DNA from: Azospirillum sp. RU38E | Lineage (GTDB): Bacteria; Pseudomonadota; Alphaproteobacteria; Azospirillales; Azospirillaceae | Assembly: GCF_900188385.1 (NCBI RefSeq) | Contig: NZ_FZOI01000004.1 | Span: 1-64,000, forward strand | DNA length: 64,000 nt | Reading direction: 5' to 3' | Shown: in pieces, positions 24,968-34,499 of the stretch | Position numbering within the stretch: the first letter of the stretch is position 1 | Layout: every line of letters starts with the position of its first letter | The notes under the pieces: model-generated | What the model was told of the DNA's origin: nothing | The model's database searches: none | What the model saw: only the letters and a program-made list of their open reading frames with translations | Position numbers and translations under genes: made by a program

Positions 24968-25828
24968 TCAACGCGTCTCGCGCCACGCCTTGGCCAGCGC
25001 GACAAATCCGTCAATATCCACTTCCTCCGCCCGCGCGGTGGGGGCGATCCCAACCGACAGCAGAACGGGTTCCGGCTCCCGCATCAAGGTTTTCAGGCTG
25101 GCGCGCAACATCTTGCGACGCTGCCCGAAGGCGGCGGCCACCAGCGTTTCCATAGTGGAGAAGTCCGGATCGTCCGTCGGCCGCACGCGCGGTGTCAGCC
25201 GCACAACGGCGCTGTCGATCTTGGGCGGCGGGGTGAAGGCGCGGGCCGGCAGATCCATGATGGTCCGGCATTCGGCCAGCCATTGGCACATGACGGACAA
25301 CCGACCATAGGCCGATGTACGGGGCCGGGCGACAAGCCGATCGGCCACTTCCTTCTGGAACATCAGGGCCAGGAAACGATATTCGCTGATCCGCTTCAGC
25401 CAGCCGATCAGCAGCGGCGTGCCGACATTGTAAGGCAGGTTGGAAACCACGGCGCGCGGTGCGGGCACCAGATCGACCGGATCAACCGTCAGCGCATCGG
25501 CCTCCACCAGCTGTAACCGGCCGGCCGAGGCGGCAATCACATCGCCCAGCGCCGCCGCGAAACGCGGATCGCGCTCCACCGCCAGCACCTGCACGGCGGC
25601 ACTTTCCACCAGCGCGCGGGTCAGGCCACCGGGACCGGGACCCACCTCCACCACATGCAGATCGTTGAAATCCCCCGCTTCCCGCACGATGCGGCGGGTG
25701 ACATTCAGGTCCAACAGGAAATGCTGGCCGAACGCCTTCTTGGCGGCCAGATCATGGGTGGCGATGACATCCCGCAGGGGCGGCAGATGCGACAGGTCAC
25801 GCCCGTCATTACTTTTCACGTCAGTCAC
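24968..25828 (-). CDS. rsmA: 16S rRNA dimethyladenosine transferase
   Basis: A 286-residue KsgA/RsmA enzyme that dimethylates the two adjacent adenines near the 3' end of 16S rRNA. KAFGQHFLLDLNV, EVGPGPGGLTRAL, VEADAL and NLPYNVGTPLL are family signatures, with a helical C-terminus (FGQRRKMLRASLKTL). It starts within the last codons of pdxA (8-base overlap), the usual arrangement in the lptFG-surA-pdxA-rsmA cluster. Confidence 0.95.
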   Translation of the reverse strand: MTDVKSNDGRDLSHLPPLRDVIATHDLAAKKAFGQHFLLDLNVTRRIVREAGDFNDLHVVEVGPGPGGLTRALVESAAVQVLAVERDPRFAAALGDVIAASAGRLQLVEADALTVDPVDLVPAPRAVVSNLPYNVGTPLLIGWLKRISEYRFLALMFQKEVADRLVARPRTSAYGRLSVMCQWLAECRTIMDLPARAFTPPPKIDSAVVRLTPRVRPTDDPDFSTMETLVAAAFGQRRKMLRASLKTLMREPEPVLLSVGIAPTARAEEVDIDGFVALAKAWRETR

Positions 25829-26843
25829 AGGAAAGCCCTAAACGGCGGCTGGCAATGGATCGGGCGGCATGAAGGGCGGCGATCAGGCTGGTAGGGCTGG
25901 CCTTGCCCGTGCCCGCCAGCGACAAGGCCGTGCCATGGTCGGGGGAGGTGCGGACAAAGGGCAGCCCCAGGGTGATATTGACGCCCTGGTCAAAATCCAG
26001 GGTCTTCAACGGAATCAGCCCCTGGTCATGATACATGCAGACCACAACATCATAGTCGGCGCGCGCCCCGGCATGGAACAGGGTATCGGCCGGGAACGGC
26101 CCCTTGGCATTGATGCCTTCGGCCTGCAGTGCGGCCACAGCGGGGGCGATGATCTCCATCTCCTCCCGCCCCATGGCCCCGCCCTCCCCTGCATGGGGAT
26201 TGAGCGCAGCGACGGCCAGCCGCGGGCTGGCAATGCCGAAATCGCGCCGCAAGGCGGCATCGGTGACGCGGGCAACGTGCAAGATGGCATCGGCGGTCAG
26301 GTGTGCTGCCACATCCTTCAGCGCCAGATGGATGGTGGCCAGCACCACCCGCAGCCCCCCACCTTCCAGCAGCATCACCGTTCCATCATCGGGCAGGCCG
26401 GCCAGATGGGCCAGATATTCCGTATGGCCGGGCCAGCGGAAGCCGGTGGCGTACAGCGCGCTTTTCTGAATCGGGTTGGTGACGACACCCGCCAGCAACC
26501 CGCGCCGCGACAGATCAACCGCCCGGTCGATGCTGGCAATGACAGCAGCCCCATTGGCCGGGTCGGGCCGGCCCAACTGCACCGGGTGCGACAGGGGCAC
26601 CGGCAGCACCGGCAGGGCATCGGCGAACAGGGACGCCACCGAACCCAGCTCCCCCTCCGCAACCACACGGACGGGAACGGAAAGCCCCAGTCGTTCCGCC
26701 AGGGCGGCAAGCCGCTGCGGATCGTCCAGCATGACAAAGGGCGGCACCGGCCGCCCTTGCCTTCCCGCCCAGGTCATCAGGGCAATGTCGCCGCCGATGC
26801 CGGCCGGTTCACCCATGGTCAAACCCAGGGGGGCGGTCACCAT
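25821..26843 (-). CDS. pdxA: 4-hydroxythreonine-4-phosphate dehydrogenase
   Basis: A 340-residue NAD-dependent enzyme of pyridoxal 5'-phosphate synthesis. LGLTMGEPAGIGGDI is the N-terminal signature; GHTEYLAHLAG, LNPHAGEGGAMGREE, FHAGARADYDVVVCMYHDQGLIPLKTL carry the metal-binding and substrate residues. Its stop overlaps rsmA and it follows surA by four bases. Confidence 0.95.
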   Translation of the reverse strand: MVTAPLGLTMGEPAGIGGDIALMTWAGRQGRPVPPFVMLDDPQRLAALAERLGLSVPVRVVAEGELGSVASLFADALPVLPVPLSHPVQLGRPDPANGAAVIASIDRAVDLSRRGLLAGVVTNPIQKSALYATGFRWPGHTEYLAHLAGLPDDGTVMLLEGGGLRVVLATIHLALKDVAAHLTADAILHVARVTDAALRRDFGIASPRLAVAALNPHAGEGGAMGREEMEIIAPAVAALQAEGINAKGPFPADTLFHAGARADYDVVVCMYHDQGLIPLKTLDFDQGVNITLGLPFVRTSPDHGTALSLAGTGKASPTSLIAALHAARSIASRRLGLSCD

Positions 26844-26847
26844 CGCC

Positions 26848-28161
26848 TTACAGCCTCGTCTCGATCGTGGCCTGACGGCGCAGGTCGCGCAGATAGCGGC
26901 GCTGCTGCAGATCCATCCGTTCCTGGAACAGGGCCGAGCGTACCTGATCGGGCGGCGGCAGGCTGCCTTCCGGCACCACCCGGTCGCAGACCATCAGCAG
27001 CATGGTGCCCCTGTCGGTCACCAGCGGCTGGGTGGCATTGCCCACGCCCAAACCCGCCACCAGACCGGCGATCTGTTCGGGAATGTCGCCCAGCTTGGTC
27101 AGCGGCTGGGTGAAGACCTGGGCGCCATGGATCTTGGAGGCTGCCTGCTGCAAAGCCTCACACCCCTTCACCCCTTCGCCCAACTGCTTGACGGCGTCGA
27201 ACAGCGCGCCCTGCTGGTTGGGATCGGAAGGGGCCGGCACCACGAACTGGCCCAGGCTGATCTGGATATTCTTCGGGTCGCCGGCCGCCACCGTGCGCTG
27301 GTCGCGCAGCCAGAGGATATGATAACCGGCCGCCCCCCGGATCGGGCGGGAGAACTGGCCGGAATGCAGCTGTTGCAGGGCGCGATCCAGCGCCTCTTCC
27401 AGCTGGCCCTGCTGAATCCAGCCCAGATCGCCGCCGGTGGCCGCGCCGGCGGACTGGGAGAATTGCTGGGCGACGGCGGCGAAATTGGCCCCCTTGCCGA
27501 TCTGGTCGACCAGCCGGTCCGCCAGATTCTGCACTTCCTGCTCATTGGCCGGGTTGTCCACCGCCAGGAAGATTTCCGCCACCTGATATTCCGGCTTACC
27601 GGCATTGGCGCGGATACGCTCGATATAGGCGTTCACTTCGCTGTCGGGGATATTCACCTGCTGGCGCACCACGCGCTGTACCACCTTGCTCCAGGCCAGC
27701 TGGGCCAGCATCTGCTGGCGCATGGTGCTCCACGGCACGCCGGCCTGCTGCAAGGCCTGCTGCAGCTGATCCCGCGTCATGCGGTTGCGTTCCGCCATCT
27801 CCGACAGGGCGTTGTTCAGCTCATCCTCGGTGACGGACAGCTTACGCTCCCGCGCTTCCTGCACCTGCAGCGCTTCATCGGTGAGGATGCGGATCACCTG
27901 GGGCAGCAGACGCTTGCGCGTATCCGGCGTGTCCGGCAGGCCGGAAGAGACGATGGCCAGCTGCAACCGGCCTTCGACATCGGCCTGGGTAATGGGCGAT
28001 TCATTGACGACGGCGGCAATGCGGCCCAGCGGTGCCGCCTGTTGTGCATGGGCCAGCCGGCCCGCCGGAACCGTCACAGCAACAAGGGCGAAGGCGGTGG
28101 CACCCAGAAGGGCTTTGCGCAGGAAGCTGGTCATGGTCCGTCGGGTCAAAGAATGCATCAT
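26848..28161 (-). CDS. surA: Periplasmic chaperone/peptidyl-prolyl isomerase SurA
   Basis: A 437-residue periplasmic folding factor for outer-membrane proteins. The signal peptide ends near residue 38 (GRLAHAQQ). A SurA_N helical domain (ITQADVEGRLQLAI, LTDEALQVQEARERKLSVTEDELNNAL) precedes one clear parvulin domain (about 180-290: FAAVAQQFSQSAGAATGGDLGWIQQGQL). A second, degenerate parvulin-like segment follows. ATG 28161 has a partial AAGAAG site; ATG 28134 is an alternative. It lies between lptG and pdxA. Confidence 0.9.
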   Translation of the reverse strand: MMHSLTRRTMTSFLRKALLGATAFALVAVTVPAGRLAHAQQAAPLGRIAAVVNESPITQADVEGRLQLAIVSSGLPDTPDTRKRLLPQVIRILTDEALQVQEARERKLSVTEDELNNALSEMAERNRMTRDQLQQALQQAGVPWSTMRQQMLAQLAWSKVVQRVVRQQVNIPDSEVNAYIERIRANAGKPEYQVAEIFLAVDNPANEQEVQNLADRLVDQIGKGANFAAVAQQFSQSAGAATGGDLGWIQQGQLEEALDRALQQLHSGQFSRPIRGAAGYHILWLRDQRTVAAGDPKNIQISLGQFVVPAPSDPNQQGALFDAVKQLGEGVKGCEALQQAASKIHGAQVFTQPLTKLGDIPEQIAGLVAGLGVGNATQPLVTDRGTMLLMVCDRVVPEGSLPPPDQVRSALFQERMDLQQRRYLRDLRRQATIETRL

Positions 28162-28217
28162 GGGGGCTTCTTATAGAGAAGGAACAGCGCGAAGGCAAAG
28201 CGTACCGGCAGAGGCCA

Positions 28218-29312
28218 TCAGCCATCTTCCGTATGCAACAGGGCGGCGACGGACAACATCACCGTCACCCCCGCCGGCGCCCAGGCCGCCAGCACCACCG
28301 GTACGGAGCCGGAGAGGCCCAGGGCATGGATCACGTCCTTGACGATGAACAGCACCAGGGCCGACACCACCCCCGCCCCCAGCAAGGCCAGCGTGCCGCC
28401 GCCGCGCATCTGCCGCAGGGAGAAGGCCGCCGCCAGCAGCACCATGGCGGCGAACAGAACCGGCTGGGACAGCAGCGTGTGCCAGTAAAGCCGGTGACGC
28501 AGCGGCGACAGACCGGTCAATTCCAGCGTGCGGATGAAATCCGGCAGAGCCCAGAAAGAAAGCGTGTCAGGCGAGGAGAAACTGTCCTGAATCCGCTCTT
28601 CCGTCAGGTCGGTCGCCAGCCGGTAACGCGGCAGGAAGCGCGCCGGTTCCCCCGGCTGATTATACCAGACTTCCGACAGATCCCAGAACCCGTCGGCCAG
28701 CACGGCAGAGGCGGCGTCCAGCCGGGCCGCCAATTTGCGTTCGGGGGTGGAGATCAGCACCATCACCCGCCGCATCTCCATCCGGCCCGGCACCAGGCTG
28801 TCAGCATGGATGCGATAGCTGCCATCTTTGTTCACCTGCCGCAGCCAGAGACCGGAGGAACCGATATCCAACGAGGAGACCTGACCGCGCAGATAGCGGT
28901 TTTCCAGCGTCTCATAGCGTTTCATCATGGCGGCGAAGATCGGGTTCAGCACCATGATCAGCACCAGCCCGATGATGACGGCCCAGCCCAGTACCGGCGT
29001 CATGAATTGCCAGACACTGATACCGCTGGCCCGCGCCACCACCAGTTCCTGGGTGCGGGTCAGCCGCCAGAATGTGTACATGCCAGCAAACAGGATGACG
29101 AAGGGGAACACCTCCTGCCCGATCTCCGGCAGTTTCAGCAACCCCATGGAAATGACGATATCGAAGGTCGCTTCCGGCCGGTTGGCGGCGCGGCGCAACA
29201 GTTCCACCGTATCCAGCAGATAGATCAGCGCCAGCAGTGCCGCCAGCCCGGCCACGAACCAGAGCAGGAACTGCCGGCCGATATAATGGGAAAGGGTCGC
29301 GGAAAGGCGCAT
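28218..29312 (-). CDS. lptG: LPS export permease LptG
   Basis: A 364-residue inner-membrane subunit of the LptB2FG ABC exporter that extracts LPS. Two N-terminal membrane helices (FLLWFVAGLAALLALIYLLD, then about 50-80 and 95-115) flank a large periplasmic jellyroll domain (about 130-270), and three helices close the protein. VARASGISVWQF near residue 95 is the coupling-helix motif. It follows lptF by three bases. Confidence 0.9.
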   Translation of the reverse strand: MRLSATLSHYIGRQFLLWFVAGLAALLALIYLLDTVELLRRAANRPEATFDIVISMGLLKLPEIGQEVFPFVILFAGMYTFWRLTRTQELVVARASGISVWQFMTPVLGWAVIIGLVLIMVLNPIFAAMMKRYETLENRYLRGQVSSLDIGSSGLWLRQVNKDGSYRIHADSLVPGRMEMRRVMVLISTPERKLAARLDAASAVLADGFWDLSEVWYNQPGEPARFLPRYRLATDLTEERIQDSFSSPDTLSFWALPDFIRTLELTGLSPLRHRLYWHTLLSQPVLFAAMVLLAAAFSLRQMRGGGTLALLGAGVVSALVLFIVKDVIHALGLSGSVPVVLAAWAPAGVTVMLSVAALLHTEDG

Positions 29313-29315
29313 GGC

Positions 29316-30437
29316 TCACCCCCTTTCCGGCGCGGTGGCGACCGGCCGGCGGCCGCCGATGCGGTTGCGGTTCACGTACCAGAGCCCCAGCGGAATAGGC
29401 AGAACGGCCACGGCATAAAGCAGCGGCGTCATGGCCGGTAATTTGCTGATCAGGTTGGCAATACCCATGACGGACGCTTGCAGGACCAGGGCCCCGACGG
29501 CAGCGGCCGTGATGCGGCCGCCCCGCCCCCGGCGGGAAAATTCGCCCGGCAACAGGGCCGCAAGTGCGATGATGGTGAAGCTGAGCGCCAGGAACGGACT
29601 GGCGAAACGGTTATGCAGCTCCGCCCGCAGGCGGCCGGCAAAACGGACATCATCGGGCGAATTGGTCGGGTGCAGCAGTTGGGCCAGTGTGCGTTCCCGC
29701 GGTTCGACCCAGCGATCCGTCAGTTCCTTGCGCAGGGACTGCAAGTCCACGGCATAGCGTTCAAATTCCAGCCATTCGGTCTTGCCGGTGGCCATAATAT
29801 ATTTGCTCTGTGTGCCATCATGCACCAGCACACGCGGCTGCCCCTCCAGATCCGTCAGGGTACCGCGCTCTGCCACCACCGTGTTGATGATACCCGGCTG
29901 CCGGGCATCGTGGATCAGCAGATCGATCAGGGTGCCATCAGGCAGACGGTCGCGGACATAGACGGTCAGCCCGTCGCCCAGATCATTGAAGGTGCCCTCC
30001 CGCAGCAGGGCCGCCGACATGTCGCTGCGGACTGATTGCCGCAGGGCCACCAGTTCCCGCTGTGCCGCCGGCCCCAGGAACAGGGTCAGGGCAAAGCACG
30101 CCGCCATCACCCCGCTGCCCAGCAGCAGGGCGGGCTTGGACAGTGCCAGCGGCCCCAGCCCGGCAGCCCGCATCACCACCAGTTCGCTGTCGATGGTGAG
30201 CCGGTGATAGGTGAACAACACCGCCGCCAGCAGGCCAAAGGGCAGCACCAGCGCCAGAAAGGTGGGAAATGTCAGTATGGCCAGCCGGAAGAAAGCCGTC
30301 AGGGAGGCACCGCCTTCCACCACCAGCGCCACCAGCCGCAGGGACTGGGTCAGCCAGATGGCAGCCGACAGCCCGCTGGTCACGACCAGCGTGGCGATCA
30401 GAAGGTTCCGGAACAGATAGCGGTTGATCTGGTTCAT
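29316..30437 (-). CDS. lptF: LPS export permease LptF
   Basis: A 373-residue partner of LptG in LPS extraction. MNQINRYLFRNLLIATLVVTSGL begins the first helix; ELVVMRAAGLGPLALSKP is the cytosolic coupling helix; a periplasmic domain (about 125-260) and three C-terminal helices follow. The start at 30437 matches the family N-terminus and has an AGGG-type site; the 58-residue extension is unsupported. It is divergent from pepA, with which it shares a 266-base promoter region. Confidence 0.9.
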   Translation of the reverse strand: MNQINRYLFRNLLIATLVVTSGLSAAIWLTQSLRLVALVVEGGASLTAFFRLAILTFPTFLALVLPFGLLAAVLFTYHRLTIDSELVVMRAAGLGPLALSKPALLLGSGVMAACFALTLFLGPAAQRELVALRQSVRSDMSAALLREGTFNDLGDGLTVYVRDRLPDGTLIDLLIHDARQPGIINTVVAERGTLTDLEGQPRVLVHDGTQSKYIMATGKTEWLEFERYAVDLQSLRKELTDRWVEPRERTLAQLLHPTNSPDDVRFAGRLRAELHNRFASPFLALSFTIIALAALLPGEFSRRGRGGRITAAAVGALVLQASVMGIANLISKLPAMTPLLYAVAVLPIPLGLWYVNRNRIGGRRPVATAPERG

Positions 30438-30593
30438 CTTGCCCTGAAACGATGGCGGGCCCGCCGGCCTGTCGCCCAAACTACCCTTTAGGGACGGCAA
30501 GCCCCCGTCGCCCGAGGCGTAGCCGCCGATTGCGTCGCCATCGTGGCAGGCCGCTTTCATCGCGCGGTGCCGAAGTTTAATCTGCCACTGCCC

Positions 30594-30622
30594 TTGACAC
30601 CACAGTGCCACTGTTCTTTATC
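30594..30622 (+). promoter_or_regulatory. Promoter candidate for pepA
   Basis: A consensus TTGACA at 30594-30599 followed after 17 bases by TTTATC at 30617-30622, about 80 bases before the pepA start. The -10 box is weak, so this is a prediction. Confidence 0.4.
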
Positions 30623-30703
30623 GACTCTCTGCCATACACACAACCACCGGAACCGGTGGAGCAGGGTCCATCCTGCCCGGACAGCCAACCAGAGAGCAAA
30701 TCC

Positions 30704-32188
30704 ATGAAGATCGCCTTTTCCGCACCGGACCTGCCGAAATCGGGTCATCTGGCCATCACCGTTGCCGCCGATCGCGCCCTGGGCAGCATCGGCGCCAGCC
30801 TGGACAAGGCCAGCGGTGGCCAGATCACCCGCGCCATGGAACAGGGCCGCTTCACCGGCAAGGCCGATGAAGTGCTGGCTCTGGTGGCCCCGGCAGGGCT
30901 GGAACTGGGCCGTCTGGTGCTGGTGGGCATCGGTGGGGCGCCGGGTGCGCTGGCCGCCAACAATGCCGGTGCAGCGGCCCTGGCCGCCGTGCAATATGCG
31001 GGCGAGTCTGAGCTGACCCTGGTGGTGGATGATCATGCCGGTCTGGCCATCGAGGCCGGGCCGTTTGCCGCCGAAGTGGCCTTCGGGGCGCTGCTGCGCA
31101 GCTACCGTTTTGACAAGTATCGCACCACGCTGGCCGACGACAAGAAGCCGTCGGTGAAGAAGGTCACCGTGCAGACGGCCGCCAAGGGCGCCAAGAAGGC
31201 CTGGGAACGGCTGGAAAAGATCGCCGACGGCATCTTCCTGACCCGCGATGTCGTGTCAGAGCCGCCCAATGTGATCTATCCGGAAACGCTAGCCGACCGC
31301 TGCGTGGAGCTGGAAAAGCTGGGCCTGGAAGTCGAAGTTCTCGACGAAAAGAAGATGAAGAAGCTGGGCATGGGCGCGCTGCTGGGCGTCGGCCAGGGCT
31401 CGGCCCAGCCGCCGCGTCTGGTGGTGATGAAGTGGAATGGCGGCAACAAGGGTGACGCCCCGGTTGCCTTTGTCGGCAAGGGCATCACCTTCGATACCGG
31501 TGGCATCTCCATCAAGCCGGCGGCCGGCATGGATGAGATGAAGTGGGACATGGGCGGTTCCGGCACCGTCATCGGCCTGATGGCCGCCCTGGCCGGCCGC
31601 AAGGCCAAGGTGAATGTCGTCGGCGTCGTGGCGCTGGCGGAAAACATGCCCGATGGCAATGCCCAGCGTCCGGGCGACATCGTTTCCACCATGTCCGGCC
31701 AGACGATTGAGGTGCTGAACACCGACGCCGAAGGCCGCCTGGTGCTGGCCGATGCGCTCTGGTACACGCAGGATCAGTTCAAGCCGCAATTCATGGTCAA
31801 TCTAGCCACGCTGACCGGTGCCATCATCGTCAGCCTGGGCAATGAACATGCCGGCCTGTTCTCCAACAATGACGATCTGGCCGCCAAGCTGACCGAATCC
31901 GGTCTGGCGACGGGGGAGAAGCTGTGGCGTATGCCGCTGTCGCCCGCCTATGACAAAGATATCGACAGCGATGTGGCCGATGTGAAGAACATTGGCCGCC
32001 CCATGACCGCCGGTTCCATCATCGGGGCGCAGTTCCTGCAGCGCTTCGTCAATGGCACGCCCTGGGCGCATCTGGACATTGCCGGCACCGCCTGGAGCAA
32101 GGAAAACAAGGGCGTGGTGCCGAAGGGCGCCACCGCCTTCGGTGTGCGCCTGCTGGATCATCTGGTCGCCACCCATTACGAAGGGTAA
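30704..32188 (+). CDS. pepA: Leucyl aminopeptidase
   Basis: A 494-residue M17 aminopeptidase that trims N-terminal residues from peptides; in some bacteria it also binds DNA. FVGKGITFDTGGISIKPAAGMDEMKWDMGG carries the metal and catalytic lysine/aspartate residues, and NTDAEGRLVLADALWY is the M17 signature. The N-terminal macro-like domain is complete. The start is supported by family length and an AGAG site. It is followed by a small secreted protein and holC. Confidence 0.95.
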   Translation: MKIAFSAPDLPKSGHLAITVAADRALGSIGASLDKASGGQITRAMEQGRFTGKADEVLALVAPAGLELGRLVLVGIGGAPGALAANNAGAAALAAVQYAGESELTLVVDDHAGLAIEAGPFAAEVAFGALLRSYRFDKYRTTLADDKKPSVKKVTVQTAAKGAKKAWERLEKIADGIFLTRDVVSEPPNVIYPETLADRCVELEKLGLEVEVLDEKKMKKLGMGALLGVGQGSAQPPRLVVMKWNGGNKGDAPVAFVGKGITFDTGGISIKPAAGMDEMKWDMGGSGTVIGLMAALAGRKAKVNVVGVVALAENMPDGNAQRPGDIVSTMSGQTIEVLNTDAEGRLVLADALWYTQDQFKPQFMVNLATLTGAIIVSLGNEHAGLFSNNDDLAAKLTESGLATGEKLWRMPLSPAYDKDIDSDVADVKNIGRPMTAGSIIGAQFLQRFVNGTPWAHLDIAGTAWSKENKGVVPKGATAFGVRLLDHLVATHYEG

Positions 32189-32264
32189 GCTTAAGCCCTA
32201 TATAAACAGGGGCTGGCGGGCAACCGCCGGCCCCGCCTTTATCGCTGACGGAGCCCGCCCGCCC

Positions 32265-32783
32265 ATGGCCCAACGCCGCTTTTCCCTTCCGCTGGTCCTT
32301 GGCCTGCTGGCCGCCCCCCTGGCCCTTTCCACCCCCGTGGCACTGGCCGCCCCAGCGCAGGAGGCCAAGGTCAACCGGTCGATGAGCAAGGCCCTGCCGG
32401 ATGACCCGGATGGCTGGGAGATGGGGGAAATCCGTCCGGCGCGGGGTGCCCTGCCCATGTATTCCGTCGCCACGGCGGAGGCGGTCTATAAGAAGGGCAA
32501 TGTGGAAGTGACGGTCGGTGCCGCCCGCAGCCCGACGCTTTTCAAGGCGGTGATGGGATCGGTGAAGAATACCGGCACCCTGCCGCCTGACAGCAAGGTG
32601 GAGGTGATCGCCGATCATTACGCCATCGTTGCCCGTTTCCCCAATTCCACGCCCCCGCTCTACACGATGCAGTTGCTGGCCGGCACGGATGGCATTGTCA
32701 TGCTGACCACCCGCAACGGCACCTATGAGCATCTGGTGGAACTGGCCAAGCAGGTGGATTTCGATCATTTCCCGCTGCGTTGA
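32265..32783 (+). CDS. Secreted hypothetical protein
   Basis: A 172-residue protein with a signal peptide ending at about residue 29 (LSTPVALAAPAQ). The mature part (SKALPDDPDGWEMGEIRPARGALPMYSVATAEAVYKKGNVEVTVGAA) is beta-rich and resembles no family I can name. It lies between pepA and holC, which are normally close neighbours, so it may be a lineage-specific insertion in that operon. The start is set by the signal peptide; the longer frame reads through pepA. Confidence 0.7.
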   Translation: MAQRRFSLPLVLGLLAAPLALSTPVALAAPAQEAKVNRSMSKALPDDPDGWEMGEIRPARGALPMYSVATAEAVYKKGNVEVTVGAARSPTLFKAVMGSVKNTGTLPPDSKVEVIADHYAIVARFPNSTPPLYTMQLLAGTDGIVMLTTRNGTYEHLVELAKQVDFDHFPLR

Positions 32784-32804
32784 TCCGGCTGGCGGACAGG
32801 GGCA

Positions 32805-33254
32805 ATGACGGAAATCCGCTTCTATCACCTGACGCGCCGCACGCTGGAACAGACCTTGCCGGCGCTGCTGGAAAAGTCGCTGGAACGCGGCTGGAAGGCC
32901 CTGGTGCTGACCGCCAGTGATGAGCGGGCGGAGATGCTGTGCCAGCATCTCTGGACCTACAAGCCGGATGGTTTTATCCCGCACGGCACCCGCAAGGATG
33001 GCCATGCGGAGATGCAGCCGGTGCTGATCACCGAAACGGATGACCGCGCCAATGCGGCCCATGTGCTTTTCCTGACCGATGGGGCGACTAGCCCGCTGCT
33101 GGGTGATTATGAACTGGTCTGCGACCTGTTCGATGGCAACGACCCAGACGCCGTGGCCGCCGCGCGCGGGCGCTGGCGCCACGCCAAGGATGGCGGCCAC
33201 GCGCTGACCTATTGGCAGCAGAATGAAAAAGGCGGCTGGGAAAAGAAGGCCTGA
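32805..33254 (+). CDS. holC: DNA polymerase III chi subunit
   Basis: A 149-residue HolC, which links the clamp loader to SSB. RFYHLTRRTLEQTLPALLEKSLERGWKALVLTASDERAEMLCQHLWTYKPDGFIPHG is the family core, with the conserved LWTY and PHG. The stop falls at the border of a palindromic repeat element. AGGGG precedes the ATG by three bases. It lies 21 bases after the secreted protein. Confidence 0.9.
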   Translation: MTEIRFYHLTRRTLEQTLPALLEKSLERGWKALVLTASDERAEMLCQHLWTYKPDGFIPHGTRKDGHAEMQPVLITETDDRANAAHVLFLTDGATSPLLGDYELVCDLFDGNDPDAVAAARGRWRHAKDGGHALTYWQQNEKGGWEKKA

Positions 33255-33401
33255 TACCAACGGTCATAATTCATGACCGTTGGTACGGCGGCGACTGCCG
33301 CCGCGCGGCCCGTGCCGCGTAGCCAAGGGCGCGGATGCGCCCGCCGGCGATTGAGGCGCACGAATGCGTGACCATCGGTCATGATTTCGTGCCGCTGGTA
33401 T
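33254..33401. repeat. Palindromic mobile-type element (MITE/REP-like), about 148 bp
   Basis: The two ends are imperfect inverted repeats of about 30 bp (left gataccaacggtcat..., right ...gccgctggtat), and the left end is itself a perfect hairpin (accaacggtcat/atgaccgttggt with a 5-base loop). The GC-rich middle contains further hairpins. It fills the whole space between holC and the AraC gene, beginning at the last base of the holC stop. Confidence 0.65.
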
Positions 33402-33410
33402 GAGCCGCCG

Positions 33411-34310
33411 TCAAGCCGCCGCCTGCCGCACCCGTTCCACATCCCTCGCCGGCGGCGCACCATAGAGCCGGCTGTAATCCCGGCTGAACTGCGACGGGCT
33501 TTGATAGCCGACGCGCAGGGCCGCTGTACCGGCATCCAGATTTTCCATCAGCATCAGGCGTCGCGCCTCATGCAGGCGCAATTGCTTCTGGAACTGGATC
33601 GGCGTCATTGCCGTCACCGCCTTGAAATGATGGTGCAGGGATGAAACGCTCATCCCCACATGGTCGGCCAGCATTTCCACCCGCAGCGCCTCGGCGAAGT
33701 GGGCGCGCATCCAGGCCATGGCGCGCGGAATACGCCCGGCATGGTGACCCGTTGACAAAGCCAGATGCAGCAGACGCGGCCCGTCCGGCCCCGTCAACAG
33801 GTGGTAGAGGATTTCCCGCCGGAACAACGGCGCCAGGGCCGGTATGTCCTGCGGCCGGTCGGCCAGCCGTACCAGCCGTGTGGCGGCATCCAGCAGGTCC
33901 GGCGTTGCGGGGGTGACGGCGACGCTGCGCATCCCGTCGGCATCCAGGCCCGGCGGTGTGCCAATGCGGGCCAGCAGTTCCCCCATCGCCTCGGTATCGA
34001 TGGGGATGAACAGGCAGAAATGCGGGGCCTCCGGGCTGGCCCTTGTCACCTGCGTCACCACCGGCAGATGCAGAGAGGTCAGCAGATACTGACCGGCCGC
34101 ATAATCGAACCGCTCCGTCCCCGCCGTCAGCCGTTTCGCCCCCTGGATCACCAGGGAGAAACCGGGCCCGCATTCATAATGCTGCGGCAGGGTCGGCGTG
34201 TCGCGGCGATAAAGCCGCACCCCGCCGAAATCCAGCGGGCGGTCCCGGTCCTGTTCGGTGAAACGGGCAAACAGCGCCGACAGCTCCTGCAGCCTTCCTG
34301 TGACATCCAT
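33411..34310 (-). CDS. AraC-family transcriptional regulator
   Basis: A 299-residue regulator with an AraC_N (YqhC-like) ligand domain at about 25-175 and two C-terminal helix-turn-helix motifs (RVEMLADHVGMSVSSLHHHFKAVT; AALRVGYQSPSQFSRDYSRLYG). It is divergent from the alcohol dehydrogenase at 34500 and probably controls it, as YqhC controls yqhD. AAGGGG about 9 bases upstream favours ATG 34310 over ATG 34346. Confidence 0.8.
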   Translation of the reverse strand: MDVTGRLQELSALFARFTEQDRDRPLDFGGVRLYRRDTPTLPQHYECGPGFSLVIQGAKRLTAGTERFDYAAGQYLLTSLHLPVVTQVTRASPEAPHFCLFIPIDTEAMGELLARIGTPPGLDADGMRSVAVTPATPDLLDAATRLVRLADRPQDIPALAPLFRREILYHLLTGPDGPRLLHLALSTGHHAGRIPRAMAWMRAHFAEALRVEMLADHVGMSVSSLHHHFKAVTAMTPIQFQKQLRLHEARRLMLMENLDAGTAALRVGYQSPSQFSRDYSRLYGAPPARDVERVRQAAA

Positions 34311-34499
34311 CACATCAACCCCTTGCCCTGCATTGCCGCCTACCATAAGGCCAGGATAATACGCGCTTTGCCGCCGCACATCCTGTCCTGATCGCATTTG
34401 CAGGATCAGGCAAGAAGCTTGCAGGATCGGTCTACCGGCTGCAGCGTTACCTGGGGGATAGTCGGCCATCCCGTTTCGCCGCTGCGAAGGAAGCAAGCC

